Shown: piece by piece, positions 1-8,750 of the stretch
Layout: every line of letters starts with the position of its first letter
Numbering within the stretch: position 1 is the stretch's first letter
From: Yoonia tamlensis
GTDB taxonomy: Bacteria > Pseudomonadota > Alphaproteobacteria > Rhodobacterales > Rhodobacteraceae
Length of the DNA: 64,000 nt
Direction: 5' to 3'
NCBI RefSeq assembly: GCF_900115105.1
Contig: NZ_FOYP01000001.1
Location: 1,762,097-1,826,096, forward strand
Notes under the pieces: model-generated
Told to the model about the DNA's origin: nothing
Databases searched by the model: none
The model's input: only the letters and a program-made list of their open reading frames with translations
Program-made: the position numbers and the translations under genes

Positions 1-116
1 TCAGCAGGGTCTTCCAAAGTGAGCGTTCATTCATGCGACCGCGAGCCTCAAGTTAGCTTGTTCGCAGTGGTGGTCAGGGATAGCTTCTTGGTCAGAGTTA
101 CTAGGAATAACCGCCC
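1..116. other. Intergenic, no gene seen
   Basis: No convincing coding region lies before the first gene. The stretch probably contains the leader of the hydrolase gene at 117. An AGGA at about 101-104 could be its weak SD, ten bases before the ATG. Confidence 0.5.
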
Positions 117-1091
117 ATGTCATGTGTATTCGATGAAACCCATTACCGCGTTTTTGTCACCCGCCCGACTGTCCCCAGCCGTGGCACAATAATCTACTAC
201 CAACTTGTCGGGCCGCGCGACCCCGATACAGGTTTTGCGCCCAAACGCGCGCCAAGCGACAAGAATTTTATCACCTCTGCGGGGTATACTGCTGTGATGG
301 TACAGCCAGCACGCCAAGACTGGTTTCAACACGAAAGCTTTGACGCGGCACTCGACGCGATCCGGCGCATCCCCGACTTGCCGCGGCCATGGCTCAGCTA
401 CGGGACAAGCATGGGCGGCTATGGTGCAATTGTTGGCGCCGCCGCGCTTGAGGCCGATTTTTTCCTGAGTGGCTCGCCCCAGGCGTCGATCAATGACGCT
501 TATATGCGCAAGATTAAGGACGGCCGCTGGCGTCCCGGGCGCGCATTCTATCGCGTCGATCCCATTCGAAATGGCGCTTGCGCAGGCACAAAGGGGGTCG
601 TTTTGTGTGATCCGCTCCATGCGGCCGACCAGAAACATGCTCTGACGATCCTGCGCAATACTGACTCACAGCAGATCAATTGCCCCGGGACCGCACATTT
701 TGGAATTGTCCGCATGATGCGCGACGTCGGGTTCGAAAATTTCACCGAACAGTTATTCGACGTCATGGCCGGCAAAGAAACGCTTGCCGCCTTTGTCAAT
801 CGCGCGCGCCAGACATTTGATGCCTCTATTCCAGGTGCCTTTTTCAAGGCGGATCCCGCGACGCAACAAGACATGGTTGCCACGCTGGGTGCAGATGCGA
901 TCTTGCAAAGCACCCACATTTCGGCGCTCGCGGATCATCTCAATAGAATGCCTTCTGTTGAATACGCGAAGCTACTGGTCGGACTTCTTCCGCATGTCGC
1001 CAAAGGTGGCGCAAGCAATTATGTAAAACGGGTCATCGGCGAAGCGGATATGGATTATCTGCTGGAAACTTCCGAAGCGGGTGCGGCCTAG
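117..1091 (+). CDS. Alpha/beta-hydrolase-like protein
   Basis: A 324-residue protein with a nucleophile-elbow motif GTSMGGYGA, placing the candidate nucleophile at Ser98. Downstream Asp165 (in VVLCDPLH) and His194 (in GTAHFG) could complete a hydrolase triad. The remaining C-terminal 120 residues have no domain I recognise. No signal peptide or membrane segment is evident, so it is probably cytoplasmic. Substrate is unknown. I have seen comparable proteins annotated as hypothetical or alpha/beta hydrolase near surface-polysaccharide genes in Rhodobacteraceae, but nothing here proves that role. It is followed by a roughly 250-bp gap before ctaD and is probably transcribed separately. The ATG at 117 is preceded by a weak AGGA. 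Confidence 0.6.
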   Translation: MSCVFDETHYRVFVTRPTVPSRGTIIYYQLVGPRDPDTGFAPKRAPSDKNFITSAGYTAVMVQPARQDWFQHESFDAALDAIRRIPDLPRPWLSYGTSMGGYGAIVGAAALEADFFLSGSPQASINDAYMRKIKDGRWRPGRAFYRVDPIRNGACAGTKGVVLCDPLHAADQKHALTILRNTDSQQINCPGTAHFGIVRMMRDVGFENFTEQLFDVMAGKETLAAFVNRARQTFDASIPGAFFKADPATQQDMVATLGADAILQSTHISALADHLNRMPSVEYAKLLVGLLPHVAKGGASNYVKRVIGEADMDYLLETSEAGAA

Positions 1092-1344
1092 CGACGGCCG
1101 GCGCGCCTTGCGGATTTACGGTGCTGCGCGTTTTGCGATGCGACCCATCGCCCTTGCGCCGCCCGTGATTTGCCGCATCAAAGGGCAAAACGGCGGAGAC
1201 AGTATGCACTGCGCCAATTTATCCCACGTAGAAACGCGTATCCTTTATTGCTCCTTTAGCCCCAAGGCATTAGAACCAGCCCAAAGCTGCGTCATTCTTC
1301 GGAATCGGCGCACCTGAAAGGTAGCCAACTTGAGGAGAGCCACA

Positions 1345-3018
1345 ATGGCAGATGCAGCCATCCACGGCGATGAACATCACGACGACCGGGGGTTCTTTAC
1401 CCGGTGGTTTATGTCGACAAATCATAAAGATATCGGGATCTTGTACCTGTTTGTAGCAGGGGCGCTGGGTTTCGTATCCGTCTTGTTCACCGTTTATATG
1501 CGGCTCGAACTGATGCACCCGGGTGTGCAATACATGTGTACCGAAGGTGCGCGTTTCATCGCCAATAGCGCTGAAACATGTACTCCCAACGGGCATCTGT
1601 GGAACGTGATGATCACCTATCACGGCGTTCTGATGATGTTCTTTGTGGTTATTCCGGCCCTTTTCGGTGGCTTTGGTAACTACCTGATGCCGCTACAAAT
1701 CGGCGCGCCAGACATGGCGTTCCCACGGCTGAACAACCTGTCATTCTGGATGTTTGTTGCGGGCGCCTCTATGGGCGTTGCATCATTGCTTTCACCAGGC
1801 GGCAACGGGCAGCTTGGCTCTGGTGTTGGCTGGGTACTTTACCCGCCGCTTTCAACCAATGAGGCCGGCATGTCGATGGATCTGGCGATCTTTGCGGTTC
1901 ACCTGTCTGGTGCCTCTTCGATCCTTGGTGCGATCAACATGATCACCACGTTCCTGAACATGCGCGCACCTGGTATGACGCTGCACAAGGTGCCGCTGTT
2001 TGCTTGGTCAATCTTTGTGACCGCTTGGTTGATCCTTTTGGCTCTGCCTGTTCTGGCTGGCGCGATCACAATGCTGCTGACTGACCGCAACTTTGGCACC
2101 ACGTTCTTCCAACCCGAAGGCGGCGGCGACCCGATCTTGTACCAGCACATCTTGTGGTTCTTTGGTCACCCAGAAGTTTACATCATCATCATCCCCGGTT
2201 TCGGGATCATCAGCCACATCATCGCGACATTCTCGCGCAAGCCGATCTTTGGCTACCTGCCGATGGTTTATGCGATGGTTGCGATTGGTGTTCTGGGCTT
2301 CGTCGTTTGGGCGCACCACATGTATACCGTTGGCATGTCGCTGACCCAGCAATCCTACTTTATGCTGGCGACGATGGTTATCGCGGTGCCGACAGGGGTT
2401 AAGATCTTTTCTTGGATCGCGACCATGTGGGGCGGCTCGATTGACATGAAAACCCCGATGTACTGGGCGTTCGGCTTCTTGTTCCTCTTCACCGTTGGTG
2501 GGGTTACAGGGATCGTTCTGTCGCAGGCTGGCGTCGACCGCGTTTATCACGACACCTACTATGTTGTGGCGCACTTCCACTATGTGATGTCGCTGGGCGC
2601 TGTGTTCTCGATCTTTGCGGGTATCTATTTCTACCTGCCAAAGTTCTCGGGCCGCATGGCACCTGAATGGGCTGGCAAGCTGCACTTCTGGATGATGTTC
2701 ATCGGTGCAAACCTGACTTTCTTCCCACAGCACTTCTTGGGTCGTCAGGGCATGCCACGTCGCTACATCGACTATCCGGATGCCTTTGCGACATGGAACC
2801 TTGTATCCAGCTGGGGCGCGTTCCTGTCGTTCGCTTCTTTCGTGTTCTTTATCGGCGTTCTGGTTTGGACACTGACCAAGGGCAAGCGCGTCACAGAAAA
2901 CAACCCATGGAACGAATATGCAGATACGCTGGAGTGGACATTGCCTTGCCCACCACCAGAGCACACATTCGAGACCCTGCCAAAGCAGGAAGACTGGGAC
3001 AAATCTCCGGCGCATTAG
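1345..3018 (+). CDS. ctaD: Cytochrome c oxidase subunit I (aa3 type)
   Basis: Catalytic subunit of the terminal oxidase that moves electrons from cytochrome c to O2 and pumps protons across the inner membrane. The 557-residue product has about twelve hydrophobic helices. Diagnostic motifs are [11 protein letters not shown] (low-spin heme a ligand), WFFGHPEVY (CuB ligands with the His-Tyr crosslink), AHHMYTVG and [10 protein letters not shown] (heme ligands). The length is normal for the family. The ATG at 1345 is preceded by GAGGAG at about 1332-1337; an in-frame TTG at 1330 lies on that SD and is rejected. Subunits II and III are not adjacent, so the gene stands alone, closed by a strong terminator at 3038. 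Confidence 0.97.
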   Translation: MADAAIHGDEHHDDRGFFTRWFMSTNHKDIGILYLFVAGALGFVSVLFTVYMRLELMHPGVQYMCTEGARFIANSAETCTPNGHLWNVMITYHGVLMMFFVVIPALFGGFGNYLMPLQIGAPDMAFPRLNNLSFWMFVAGASMGVASLLSPGGNGQLGSGVGWVLYPPLSTNEAGMSMDLAIFAVHLSGASSILGAINMITTFLNMRAPGMTLHKVPLFAWSIFVTAWLILLALPVLAGAITMLLTDRNFGTTFFQPEGGGDPILYQHILWFFGHPEVYIIIIPGFGIISHIIATFSRKPIFGYLPMVYAMVAIGVLGFVVWAHHMYTVGMSLTQQSYFMLATMVIAVPTGVKIFSWIATMWGGSIDMKTPMYWAFGFLFLFTVGGVTGIVLSQAGVDRVYHDTYYVVAHFHYVMSLGAVFSIFAGIYFYLPKFSGRMAPEWAGKLHFWMMFIGANLTFFPQHFLGRQGMPRRYIDYPDAFATWNLVSSWGAFLSFASFVFFIGVLVWTLTKGKRVTENNPWNEYADTLEWTLPCPPPEHTFETLPKQEDWDKSPAH

Positions 3019-3037
3019 GCACCGGGTAACCGTTAAC

Positions 3038-3068
3038 AAAAGGCCCCGCAGTTTTGTGGGGCCTTTTT
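3038..3068 (+). terminator. Rho-independent terminator after ctaD
   Basis: AAAGGCCCCGCA and TGTGGGGCCTTT form a GC-rich stem around a short T-rich loop, followed by further T residues. It begins about 20 bases after the ctaD stop. Confidence 0.85.
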
Positions 3069-3127
3069 CGTTTGATGCCGGTCATTGCGACGGGATCAAA
3101 AAATCCGATACGCATTTTGGTGAAGCA

Positions 3128-3607
3128 ATGCCTTACGAATGGTCCCCTGCCCCACATGCACAAAACTGGCGTCTGTCGCTTTGGGCGTACAGGTCGCTGC
3201 TGCGCCGCGATTTTGTGATTTTTATGGGCGGCACTGCGTTGCTGGTGCTGCTGCCGTTGCTAGCGGTTATCGGCACCGGCGCGCTGTGGTTCATCCTGCC
3301 GTTTGCGGCAGTGATGTTTGCCGGTCTTTGGGGCGCGCTGCATGTTTCTTACCGCCGCGGAGAGGTGCTTGAAGAACTCATCGCCGATTCGACCCATCTG
3401 CGCCTGATCCGGCACAATCCGGATGGGCAAACCCTGCACTGGCAGGCCAACCGATATTGGGTGCGGGTAGAAATGCACCCCAATGCAGGCGGGGTCGAAA
3501 ATTACATCACCCTGAGCGGGGGCGACCGTAAAGTAGAGCTGGGCGCATTTCTGGACGCCACCGAACGCGCCGCCCTATACGCCCAATTGCAGCAAAGGCT
3601 GCGCTAG
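3128..3607 (+). CDS. DUF2244 family membrane protein
   Basis: A 159-residue inner-membrane protein of the DUF2244 family. Residues about 20-65 form two closely spaced hydrophobic helices (starting FVIFMGGTALLVLLPLL). They are followed by a soluble domain with the pattern typical of the family: HVSYRRGEVLEELIADSTHL, a conserved NRYWVRVE segment, and a closing LGAFLDATERAAL helix. The function of DUF2244 proteins is not established. They often occur near cytochrome oxidase or nth genes in alphaproteobacteria, which fits its place behind ctaD. The start at 3128 is the ATG that begins MPYEWSPAP; the upstream frame overlaps the terminator and ctaD. Confidence 0.8.
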   Translation: MPYEWSPAPHAQNWRLSLWAYRSLLRRDFVIFMGGTALLVLLPLLAVIGTGALWFILPFAAVMFAGLWGALHVSYRRGEVLEELIADSTHLRLIRHNPDGQTLHWQANRYWVRVEMHPNAGGVENYITLSGGDRKVELGAFLDATERAALYAQLQQRLR

Positions 3608-3610
3608 GTT

Positions 3611-4072
3611 TTAGCCGAGCCGTGCCTTAACTGCAGGGCCTGCTTTGCCAAAATCCATGCGGCCAGTGTATTTGTCTTTCAGCGCCGCCATGACCTTGCC
3701 CATGTCGCGGATGCTTTGGGCGCCTGCGTCCTTGATGGCGGCATCTACGGCTTCTTCAACTTCTTCTTCTGACAGCTGGCGCGGCAGGAAATCTTCGATC
3801 ACCTTGATTTCAGACAGTTCTTTCTCTGCCAGTTCAAGCCGCCCACCTTCTTCATAGGCGCGCGCGCTTTCCTGGCGCTGCTTGACCATCCGGCCCAGAA
3901 TGCCCAGAATATCGTCGTCACTGACCCCGCCTTCTTCGTCGGCAGTGCCCCGCAAAGCGATATCCTTGTCTTTGATCGCTGCATTGATCAGCCGCAAGGT
4001 CGACAGGCGGTCTGCCTCTTTCGATCTCATAGCATCCTTGAGGGCCGTGCTGACCCGGTCGCGCATGTTCAT
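3611..4072 (-). CDS. yqeY: GatB/YqeY domain protein
   Basis: A 153-residue cytoplasmic protein matching the stand-alone YqeY family over its full length. It has the N-terminal DRVSTALKDAMRSKEADRL segment, the charged middle AIKDKDIAL, and the C-terminal GRMDFGKAGPAVKARLG end. The domain is related to the tail domain of GatB, which contacts tRNA in the amidotransferase. The precise role of stand-alone YqeY is not settled, although a tRNA-linked role is inferred. It converges with the DUF2244 gene three bases away and is divergent from carA. The pairing with carA is a common alphaproteobacterial arrangement. gatB itself is in this window at 34653. Confidence 0.88.
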   Translation of the reverse strand: MNMRDRVSTALKDAMRSKEADRLSTLRLINAAIKDKDIALRGTADEEGGVSDDDILGILGRMVKQRQESARAYEEGGRLELAEKELSEIKVIEDFLPRQLSEEEVEEAVDAAIKDAGAQSIRDMGKVMAALKDKYTGRMDFGKAGPAVKARLG

Positions 4073-4246
4073 GAATTTTCCCGATCACGAAGCTGTAAAA
4101 CGAACGCGCACCATACTGCGCCTGTTAGCGCATGACAAGCCATCAAGGCGCAACGTCACCCCTTGTTTCAAAGGGTGCGATACGGCCTTGACCCGGCCTG
4201 TCCGGCCTCGTAAACCCTGCACAATTTGACTGATCGGAGACATGAG

Positions 4247-5386
4247 ATGACGCTCAAACCAACAGCCTGTTTGGCACTCGCGGATGGCACGATCTTTTAC
4301 GGGGTTGGATTCGGGGCTGCTGGTGAAACGGTCGCCGAGCTTTGCTTTAACACCGCGATGACGGGTTATCAGGAAATCATGACCGATCCTTCTTATGCGG
4401 GGCAGGTCGTGACATTCACCTTCCCGCATATCGGCAATACGGGCGTCACACCCGAAGATGATGAACACGCCGACCCGATCGCCCAAGGGATGGTCGTCAA
4501 ATGGGACCCGACCACGCCGTCAAACTGGCGGATGACCCAAGACTTGACCACTTGGCTGGCCGCGCGCGGCCGTATCGGCATGGGCGGCGTTGATACCCGC
4601 CGGCTGACCCGTGCAATCCGCCAGCAAGGCGCGCCGCATGTCGCACTTGCCTATGATCCCGAAGGTAATTTTGATATCGCCGCATTGGTCCAGAAAGCCC
4701 GCAATTTTGCAGGGCTTGAGGGCCTCGATCTGGCCAAAGACGTGACCTGTGCGCAATCATATCGCTGGAACGAGACGCGTTGGGAATGGCCCGACGGGTT
4801 TGGCACGCAAGACGCCCCGCGTCACAAGGTTGTCGCGGTCGATTTCGGCGCAAAACGTAATATCCTGCGCTGCCTTGCCTCGGCGGGCTGCGATGTGACG
4901 GTTCTGCCCGCCACGGCAACCGCGCAAGAGGTTCTCGCGCTGAACCCCGACGGCGTATTTCTGTCCAACGGTCCCGGTGATCCGGCGGCAACTGGTATCT
5001 ATGCTGTGCCGATGATCAAAGGCGTTTTGGATGCGGATATCCCCGTTTTCGGGATTTGTCTGGGCCACCAGATGCTGGCACTCGCGCTTGGGGCCAAGAC
5101 CATCAAGATGAACCACGGCCATCATGGCGCGAACCATCCGGTCAAGGATAATGAAACCGGAAAGGTTGAAATTACCTCTATGAACCATGGGTTTACCGTC
5201 GATGCGCAGACCCTGCCCGCAGGTGTGGTTGAAACGCATGTGTCGCTATTTGATGGTAGCAACTGCGGGATCAAGGTCACTGGCCGCCCTGTGTTCAGCG
5301 TGCAATACCACCCCGAAGCCAGCCCCGGCCCGCAAGACAGCTATTATCTGTTTGAACGGTTTGCCGCCGCGATGGCCGATGCATAA
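4247..5386 (+). CDS. carA: Carbamoyl phosphate synthase small subunit
   Basis: Glutaminase subunit of carbamoyl phosphate synthetase. It hydrolyses glutamine and channels ammonia to CarB for arginine and pyrimidine synthesis. The 379-residue product carries an N-terminal CPSase small-chain domain (GVGFGAAGETVAELCFNTAM; MTGYQEIMTDPSYAGQ) and a C-terminal class-I amidotransferase domain. In the latter, the nucleophile is the Cys of FGICLGHQML and the His/Glu pair lies in VQYHPEASPGP. The ATG at 4247 has a CGGAGA SD seven bases upstream, preferred over a TTG at 4226. carB is not adjacent. The gene is followed by a CtrA box that belongs to the next gene. Confidence 0.96.
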   Translation: MTLKPTACLALADGTIFYGVGFGAAGETVAELCFNTAMTGYQEIMTDPSYAGQVVTFTFPHIGNTGVTPEDDEHADPIAQGMVVKWDPTTPSNWRMTQDLTTWLAARGRIGMGGVDTRRLTRAIRQQGAPHVALAYDPEGNFDIAALVQKARNFAGLEGLDLAKDVTCAQSYRWNETRWEWPDGFGTQDAPRHKVVAVDFGAKRNILRCLASAGCDVTVLPATATAQEVLALNPDGVFLSNGPGDPAATGIYAVPMIKGVLDADIPVFGICLGHQMLALALGAKTIKMNHGHHGANHPVKDNETGKVEITSMNHGFTVDAQTLPAGVVETHVSLFDGSNCGIKVTGRPVFSVQYHPEASPGPQDSYYLFERFAAAMADA

Positions 5387-5398
5387 GCCGCGACGTTC

Positions 5399-5414
5399 TT
5401 AACGGCGTATTAAC
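5399..5414 (+). promoter_or_regulatory. Consensus CtrA binding box
   Basis: TTAACGGCGTATTAAC matches the full CtrA consensus TTAA-N7-TTAAC with a seven-base spacer. It starts 13 bases after the carA stop and lies 45-61 bases before the ATG at 5460. If it overlaps a -35 region, as in CtrA-activated promoters, transcription would start near 5430-5440. That supports the ATG at 5460 over the one at 5427. CtrA occupancy is inferred. Confidence 0.65.
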
Positions 5415-5423
5415 CATGCAACC

Positions 5424-5464
5424 TGCATGATCGCTTGGGTCAACAGCCAAGAAGCGATCATGCA
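5424..5464. repeat. 13-bp perfect inverted repeat at gene start
   Basis: TGCATGATCGCTT (5424-5436) and AAGCGATCATGCA (5452-5464) are perfect reverse complements around a 15-base spacer. The left arm contains an ATG at 5427 and the right arm the preferred ATG at 5460, in the same frame. Inner GG/CC pairs could extend the stem in an alternative register. A hairpin here would bury the start codon; as DNA it could be a dimeric operator. Confidence 0.7.
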
Positions 5465-7355
5465 AGAACGTAACCACCAGACCCCGCGCACGCCTGCGCC
5501 AGACCGCGATTTTCTGTGTCAGGAACTGGTCTATCGCGGGCATGTGACAGCCGATATCGCGGATCGCGCGGCGGAAATTGCGCGGCTGCGCCGCATCCCG
5601 GTGGCGCAGGTTTTTACGCGCGGGTTTGGCGTGTCGCAATATGCTGTCGCACAGGCCCAAGCCACTGCATTGGGCGCACAATATATCAATCCCGTGACCG
5701 AAGCCCCCGACACTTCGTTGATCGCGCGGATAGGTGCACCCCAATGCATCAAAACGGGGCTGATGCCGTGGCGGCAGTTCGGGGGCGAAACGATTGTCCT
5801 GACATCGCGCCCCGAACAATTTCGCGACGAGACCCCCGCGCTAGTTGCAATATTCGGCCCCGTCCGCCTAGCCATCACAACCGAAGACCACCTGAACCGC
5901 GCGCTTAGCAGGCTGTGCAAACCTGCGCTGGTTGCCCAGGCGGAATGCAAAACCGCCCCGCGTGAAAGCTGCCGCAACTGGGCCCCGCGCCGCGCTGCGC
6001 TTATCGGTGGGTTTGTCGGAATTTGTGCTTTGGTTTGCGTGGTTTATGCGCCGGAATTGTTGCTGGCAGCGCTGACATTCTGGGCGGTTGCGACGCTTTT
6101 TCTGAGCACTGCGCTCAAGGCGGCGGCGGCTTTTATCGGCTGGCGCGATGCCCCCGATGGCGCGCAAAACGTGATCCCCGTGCAGTTGCCGGCCATCACC
6201 ATGCTGGTGCCGCTTTACAATGAAACGGCGATTGCAAACCATCTTTTGGCGCGGCTATCGGGTTTGGATTATCCACGTACCCTGCTCGATATCTGTCTGG
6301 TGCTTGAAGAGGATGACAAGACAACGCGCGCCACCTTGGGCCGGACCACCCTGCCGCAGGGTATCCGCGCAATTACTGTCCCCAAAGGCAGGATCAAGAC
6401 CAAGCCAAGGGCGCTCAATTACGCGCTGGATTTTGCGCGCGGCGATATCATAGGGATTTGGGACGCCGAAGACGCGCCTGCCGCCGATCAATTGCACCGC
6501 GTTGCGGTCGGTTTTGCCAATGCGCCGCCAGATGTGGTCTGCCTGCAAGGCAAGCTTGACTATTACAACGCGGCATCCAACTGGCTGACGCGCTGTTTTA
6601 CGATTGAATATGCCGGCTGGTTTCGGGTGATCCTGCCGGGTTTGCAACGGCTTGGGCTGGCAGTGCCGCTAGGTGGCACAACATTGTTTTTCAAAAAGGA
6701 TGCGCTGCACGCTTTGGGCGGTTGGGATGCGCATAATGTCACCGAAGACGCAGATCTGGGCATCCGGCTGGCGCGGCACGGCTACCGCACATGGCTGATC
6801 GACACAGTCACCGAAGAAGAAGCGAACGGCCGCGCATGGCCTTGGGTGAAACAGCGGTCGCGCTGGCTCAAGGGCTATGCGATCACATACGGGGTGCACA
6901 TGCGCAACCCTGTGCAGCTTTGGCGCGATCTGGGCGCTTGGCGGTTTTTCGGGGTGCAACTGCTGTTTCTTGGCACGCTGTCGCAATTTGTGCTCGCGCC
7001 GCTTTTGTGGACATTCTGGCTGCCGGTGTTTGGCGTGACCCACCCTTTGGCTGCGGTCATGCCCGCTTGGGCGTTCTGGACACTTGCGGGCCTGTTCATC
7101 GGTTCCGAGATCATTGGCTGGTTGGTTGCCTATGTTGCGTTAAAAAAGGCGGGCAAACGCTGGCTGTTCAAATGGGCGTTCAGCCTGACGCTCTATTTTC
7201 CGCTTGGCGCGTTAGCGGCGTATAAAGGGTTGTTCGAGCTGCTAACAAAACCGTTTTATTGGGATAAAACCGCGCATGGGATTTTACTGTCAAAGGAGTG
7301 GCGGACCGCTACTCCGCCGCCTCAACCGCCTTTGCATCCAGCCTTAGACGGGTGA
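5460..7355 (+). CDS. Membrane glycosyltransferase with MshEN-like N-domain
   Basis: A 631-residue inner-membrane family-2 glycosyltransferase. Residues about 15-80 (CQELVYRGHVTADIADRA...VAQAQATALGAQYINP) resemble the MshEN/GspE N-terminal fold, which in some relatives binds cyclic di-GMP. A hydrophobic stretch spans 178-222. The GT2 domain follows with LVPLYNE, EEDD at 283-286, DAEDA at 336-340, TED at 428-430 and QRSRW at 465-469. Several more helices lie at 491-590. The motifs suggest processive polymerisation of an exopolysaccharide from a nucleotide sugar. Only a weak AAGAAG precedes the ATG at 5460; an in-frame ATG at 5427 has no SD and sits too close to the CtrA box. The 3' end overlaps the convergent GntR gene by 47 bases. 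No export or co-polymerase genes are adjacent. Confidence 0.82.
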   Translation: MQERNHQTPRTPAPDRDFLCQELVYRGHVTADIADRAAEIARLRRIPVAQVFTRGFGVSQYAVAQAQATALGAQYINPVTEAPDTSLIARIGAPQCIKTGLMPWRQFGGETIVLTSRPEQFRDETPALVAIFGPVRLAITTEDHLNRALSRLCKPALVAQAECKTAPRESCRNWAPRRAALIGGFVGICALVCVVYAPELLLAALTFWAVATLFLSTALKAAAAFIGWRDAPDGAQNVIPVQLPAITMLVPLYNETAIANHLLARLSGLDYPRTLLDICLVLEEDDKTTRATLGRTTLPQGIRAITVPKGRIKTKPRALNYALDFARGDIIGIWDAEDAPAADQLHRVAVGFANAPPDVVCLQGKLDYYNAASNWLTRCFTIEYAGWFRVILPGLQRLGLAVPLGGTTLFFKKDALHALGGWDAHNVTEDADLGIRLARHGYRTWLIDTVTEEEANGRAWPWVKQRSRWLKGYAITYGVHMRNPVQLWRDLGAWRFFGVQLLFLGTLSQFVLAPLLWTFWLPVFGVTHPLAAVMPAWAFWTLAGLFIGSEIIGWLVAYVALKKAGKRWLFKWAFSLTLYFPLGALAAYKGLFELLTKPFYWDKTAHGILLSKEWRTATPPPQPPLHPALDG

Positions 7356-7962
7356 CAAAAGCTTCTGAAATATGATCGCGCAACGCGCGGTAGGCGGCAT
7401 CGCCGTCGCCTGCCTCGATTGCGGCGACAATTTCAGCGTGCTCGTCTAGCGTCTTTGCGCCGCGCCCTTCGGCGGCCAGCGATGTGGTCGCCAAAAGCGC
7501 CATTGAACGGTGCACAAGATCAAGCTGACGCACCAGAAAGCGGTTATGCGACGCAAGGTGGATCTGCTTGTGAAACCGCCGGTTTGCGCGGCTTAATGCC
7601 TGCGGATCATTGACCAGCCGCTTGTCATCCTCAAGCATATTGCGCAGCACACGAATTTCTTCGGGGGCCGCGTGACGGGCGGCAAGCCTTGCTGCCAGCC
7701 CCTCCAGCTCTCCGCGCACCACGTATAGCTCTGCCAGTTGCGTGTGATCCAGCGACGCCACAATCAGCGACCGCCCGTCACGCGCAAGCAACGACTGGGT
7801 CTCAAGCCGTTGCAAAGCCTCGCGGATCGGGGTGCGCGAGACACCGAACCTTTCGGCAAGTTCGCTTTCGACCAGCCGGTCGCCTGGCTTGTAGATATGG
7901 CTGTCGATCGCCTCGAGGATCAGGGCGTATGCATCTTTTTGGGTCGCGCGCGGGTCTTGCAT
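7309..7962 (-). CDS. GntR family regulator (FadR/FCD type)
   Basis: A 217-residue DNA-binding regulator. The N-terminal winged helix includes YKPGDRLVESELAERFGVSR and TPIREALQRLETQSLL, the classic GntR recognition region. The C-terminal helical FCD ligand domain (residues about 80-210) has the metal or acid-binding pattern FHKQIHLASHN...EHAEIVAAIEAGD. FCD regulators usually respond to small organic acids and repress nearby catabolic or transport genes. No obvious target operon is adjacent, since the next gene is a divergent nucleotidase about 100 bases away. Its coding end overlaps the glycosyltransferase end on the opposite strand. Confidence 0.92.
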   Translation of the reverse strand: MQDPRATQKDAYALILEAIDSHIYKPGDRLVESELAERFGVSRTPIREALQRLETQSLLARDGRSLIVASLDHTQLAELYVVRGELEGLAARLAARHAAPEEIRVLRNMLEDDKRLVNDPQALSRANRRFHKQIHLASHNRFLVRQLDLVHRSMALLATTSLAAEGRGAKTLDEHAEIVAAIEAGDGDAAYRALRDHISEAFVTRLRLDAKAVEAAE

Positions 7963-8064
7963 GGGCGAAAGCCTTCTGTTGGTTCGCAGACCCTACCCCC
8001 GCACCGCCCCCGCAATCAACCCAAACCGATTGCACCGGTCAAATCAGGCGCATATTGTCCCGAC

Positions 8065-8712
8065 ATGGTTGCGCAGCATTTTGAACATATCGATACGTGG
8101 GTCTTTGATCTTGATAACACGCTATATCATCCTTCGGCCGACCTGTTCGGGCTGATGGACCCGAAATTTGCCGCCTATGTGATGCGCGTCACCGGTTTTG
8201 ACGCGGCGCGGGCCGCGCAGCTGGCGATTGATTACTGGCATTCCCACGGATCAACGATGGCCGGCCTGATGGAAGAACATAACGTCGATCCGCATCATTT
8301 TCTGGCCGAAGTCCACGATATCGACATTTCGCACCTGACAACCGATCCGGCACTGGCCGAAGCCATCGGAACCCTGCCCGGTCGCAAGATTGTCTATACA
8401 AACGGGTCCAACCACCACGCCGCGCGGGTTCTGAATGCGCGCGGGCTGACCCATGCGTTCGACGCGGTTTTCGGCATTGAAGAGGCGGCACTAACCCCCA
8501 AACCCCACGCGCAAAGCTTTGCCACCGTCTTTGGGCGCGCGGGCGTGACCCCGACAACTGCCGCAATGTTCGAAGACGAGGCGCGCAATCTGGTGGTGCC
8601 GCATGATCTGGGGATGCGCACTGTGCATGTGCATGAAACCCCGCTGGACGCCGCCCATGTGCATCACGGCACCGATAATTTGACGGCCTTCTTGTCGCAG
8701 GTATTGCGCTAG
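8065..8712 (+). CDS. HAD pyrimidine 5'-nucleotidase
   Basis: A 215-residue HAD-superfamily phosphatase of the pyrimidine 5'-nucleotidase type (YjjG/SDT1-like). Motif I is FDLDNTLY near the N terminus, with the two catalytic aspartates. Motif II is IVYTNGSN, motif III the Lys in TPKPHAQSF, and motif IV FEDEARNLVVP. The helical cap lies between motifs I and II. Such enzymes dephosphorylate pyrimidine mononucleotides or phosphorylated small molecules in the cytoplasm; substrate cannot be told from sequence. The ATG at 8065 is chosen because the conserved HAD core begins a few residues later. The gene is 38 bases upstream of the UbiH-like gene and may be co-transcribed with it. Confidence 0.88.
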   Translation: MVAQHFEHIDTWVFDLDNTLYHPSADLFGLMDPKFAAYVMRVTGFDAARAAQLAIDYWHSHGSTMAGLMEEHNVDPHHFLAEVHDIDISHLTTDPALAEAIGTLPGRKIVYTNGSNHHAARVLNARGLTHAFDAVFGIEEAALTPKPHAQSFATVFGRAGVTPTTAAMFEDEARNLVVPHDLGMRTVHVHETPLDAAHVHHGTDNLTAFLSQVLR

Positions 8713-8750
8713 GCCTTTTCGTGCGGCGCGCATCGGCCTATGTCTAAGCC

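Noticed and set aside
2008-3039. Long open frame antisense to ctaD (343 codons)
   Set aside because: Low-complexity charged translation with no domain features; it shadows the highly conserved ctaD on the other strand.
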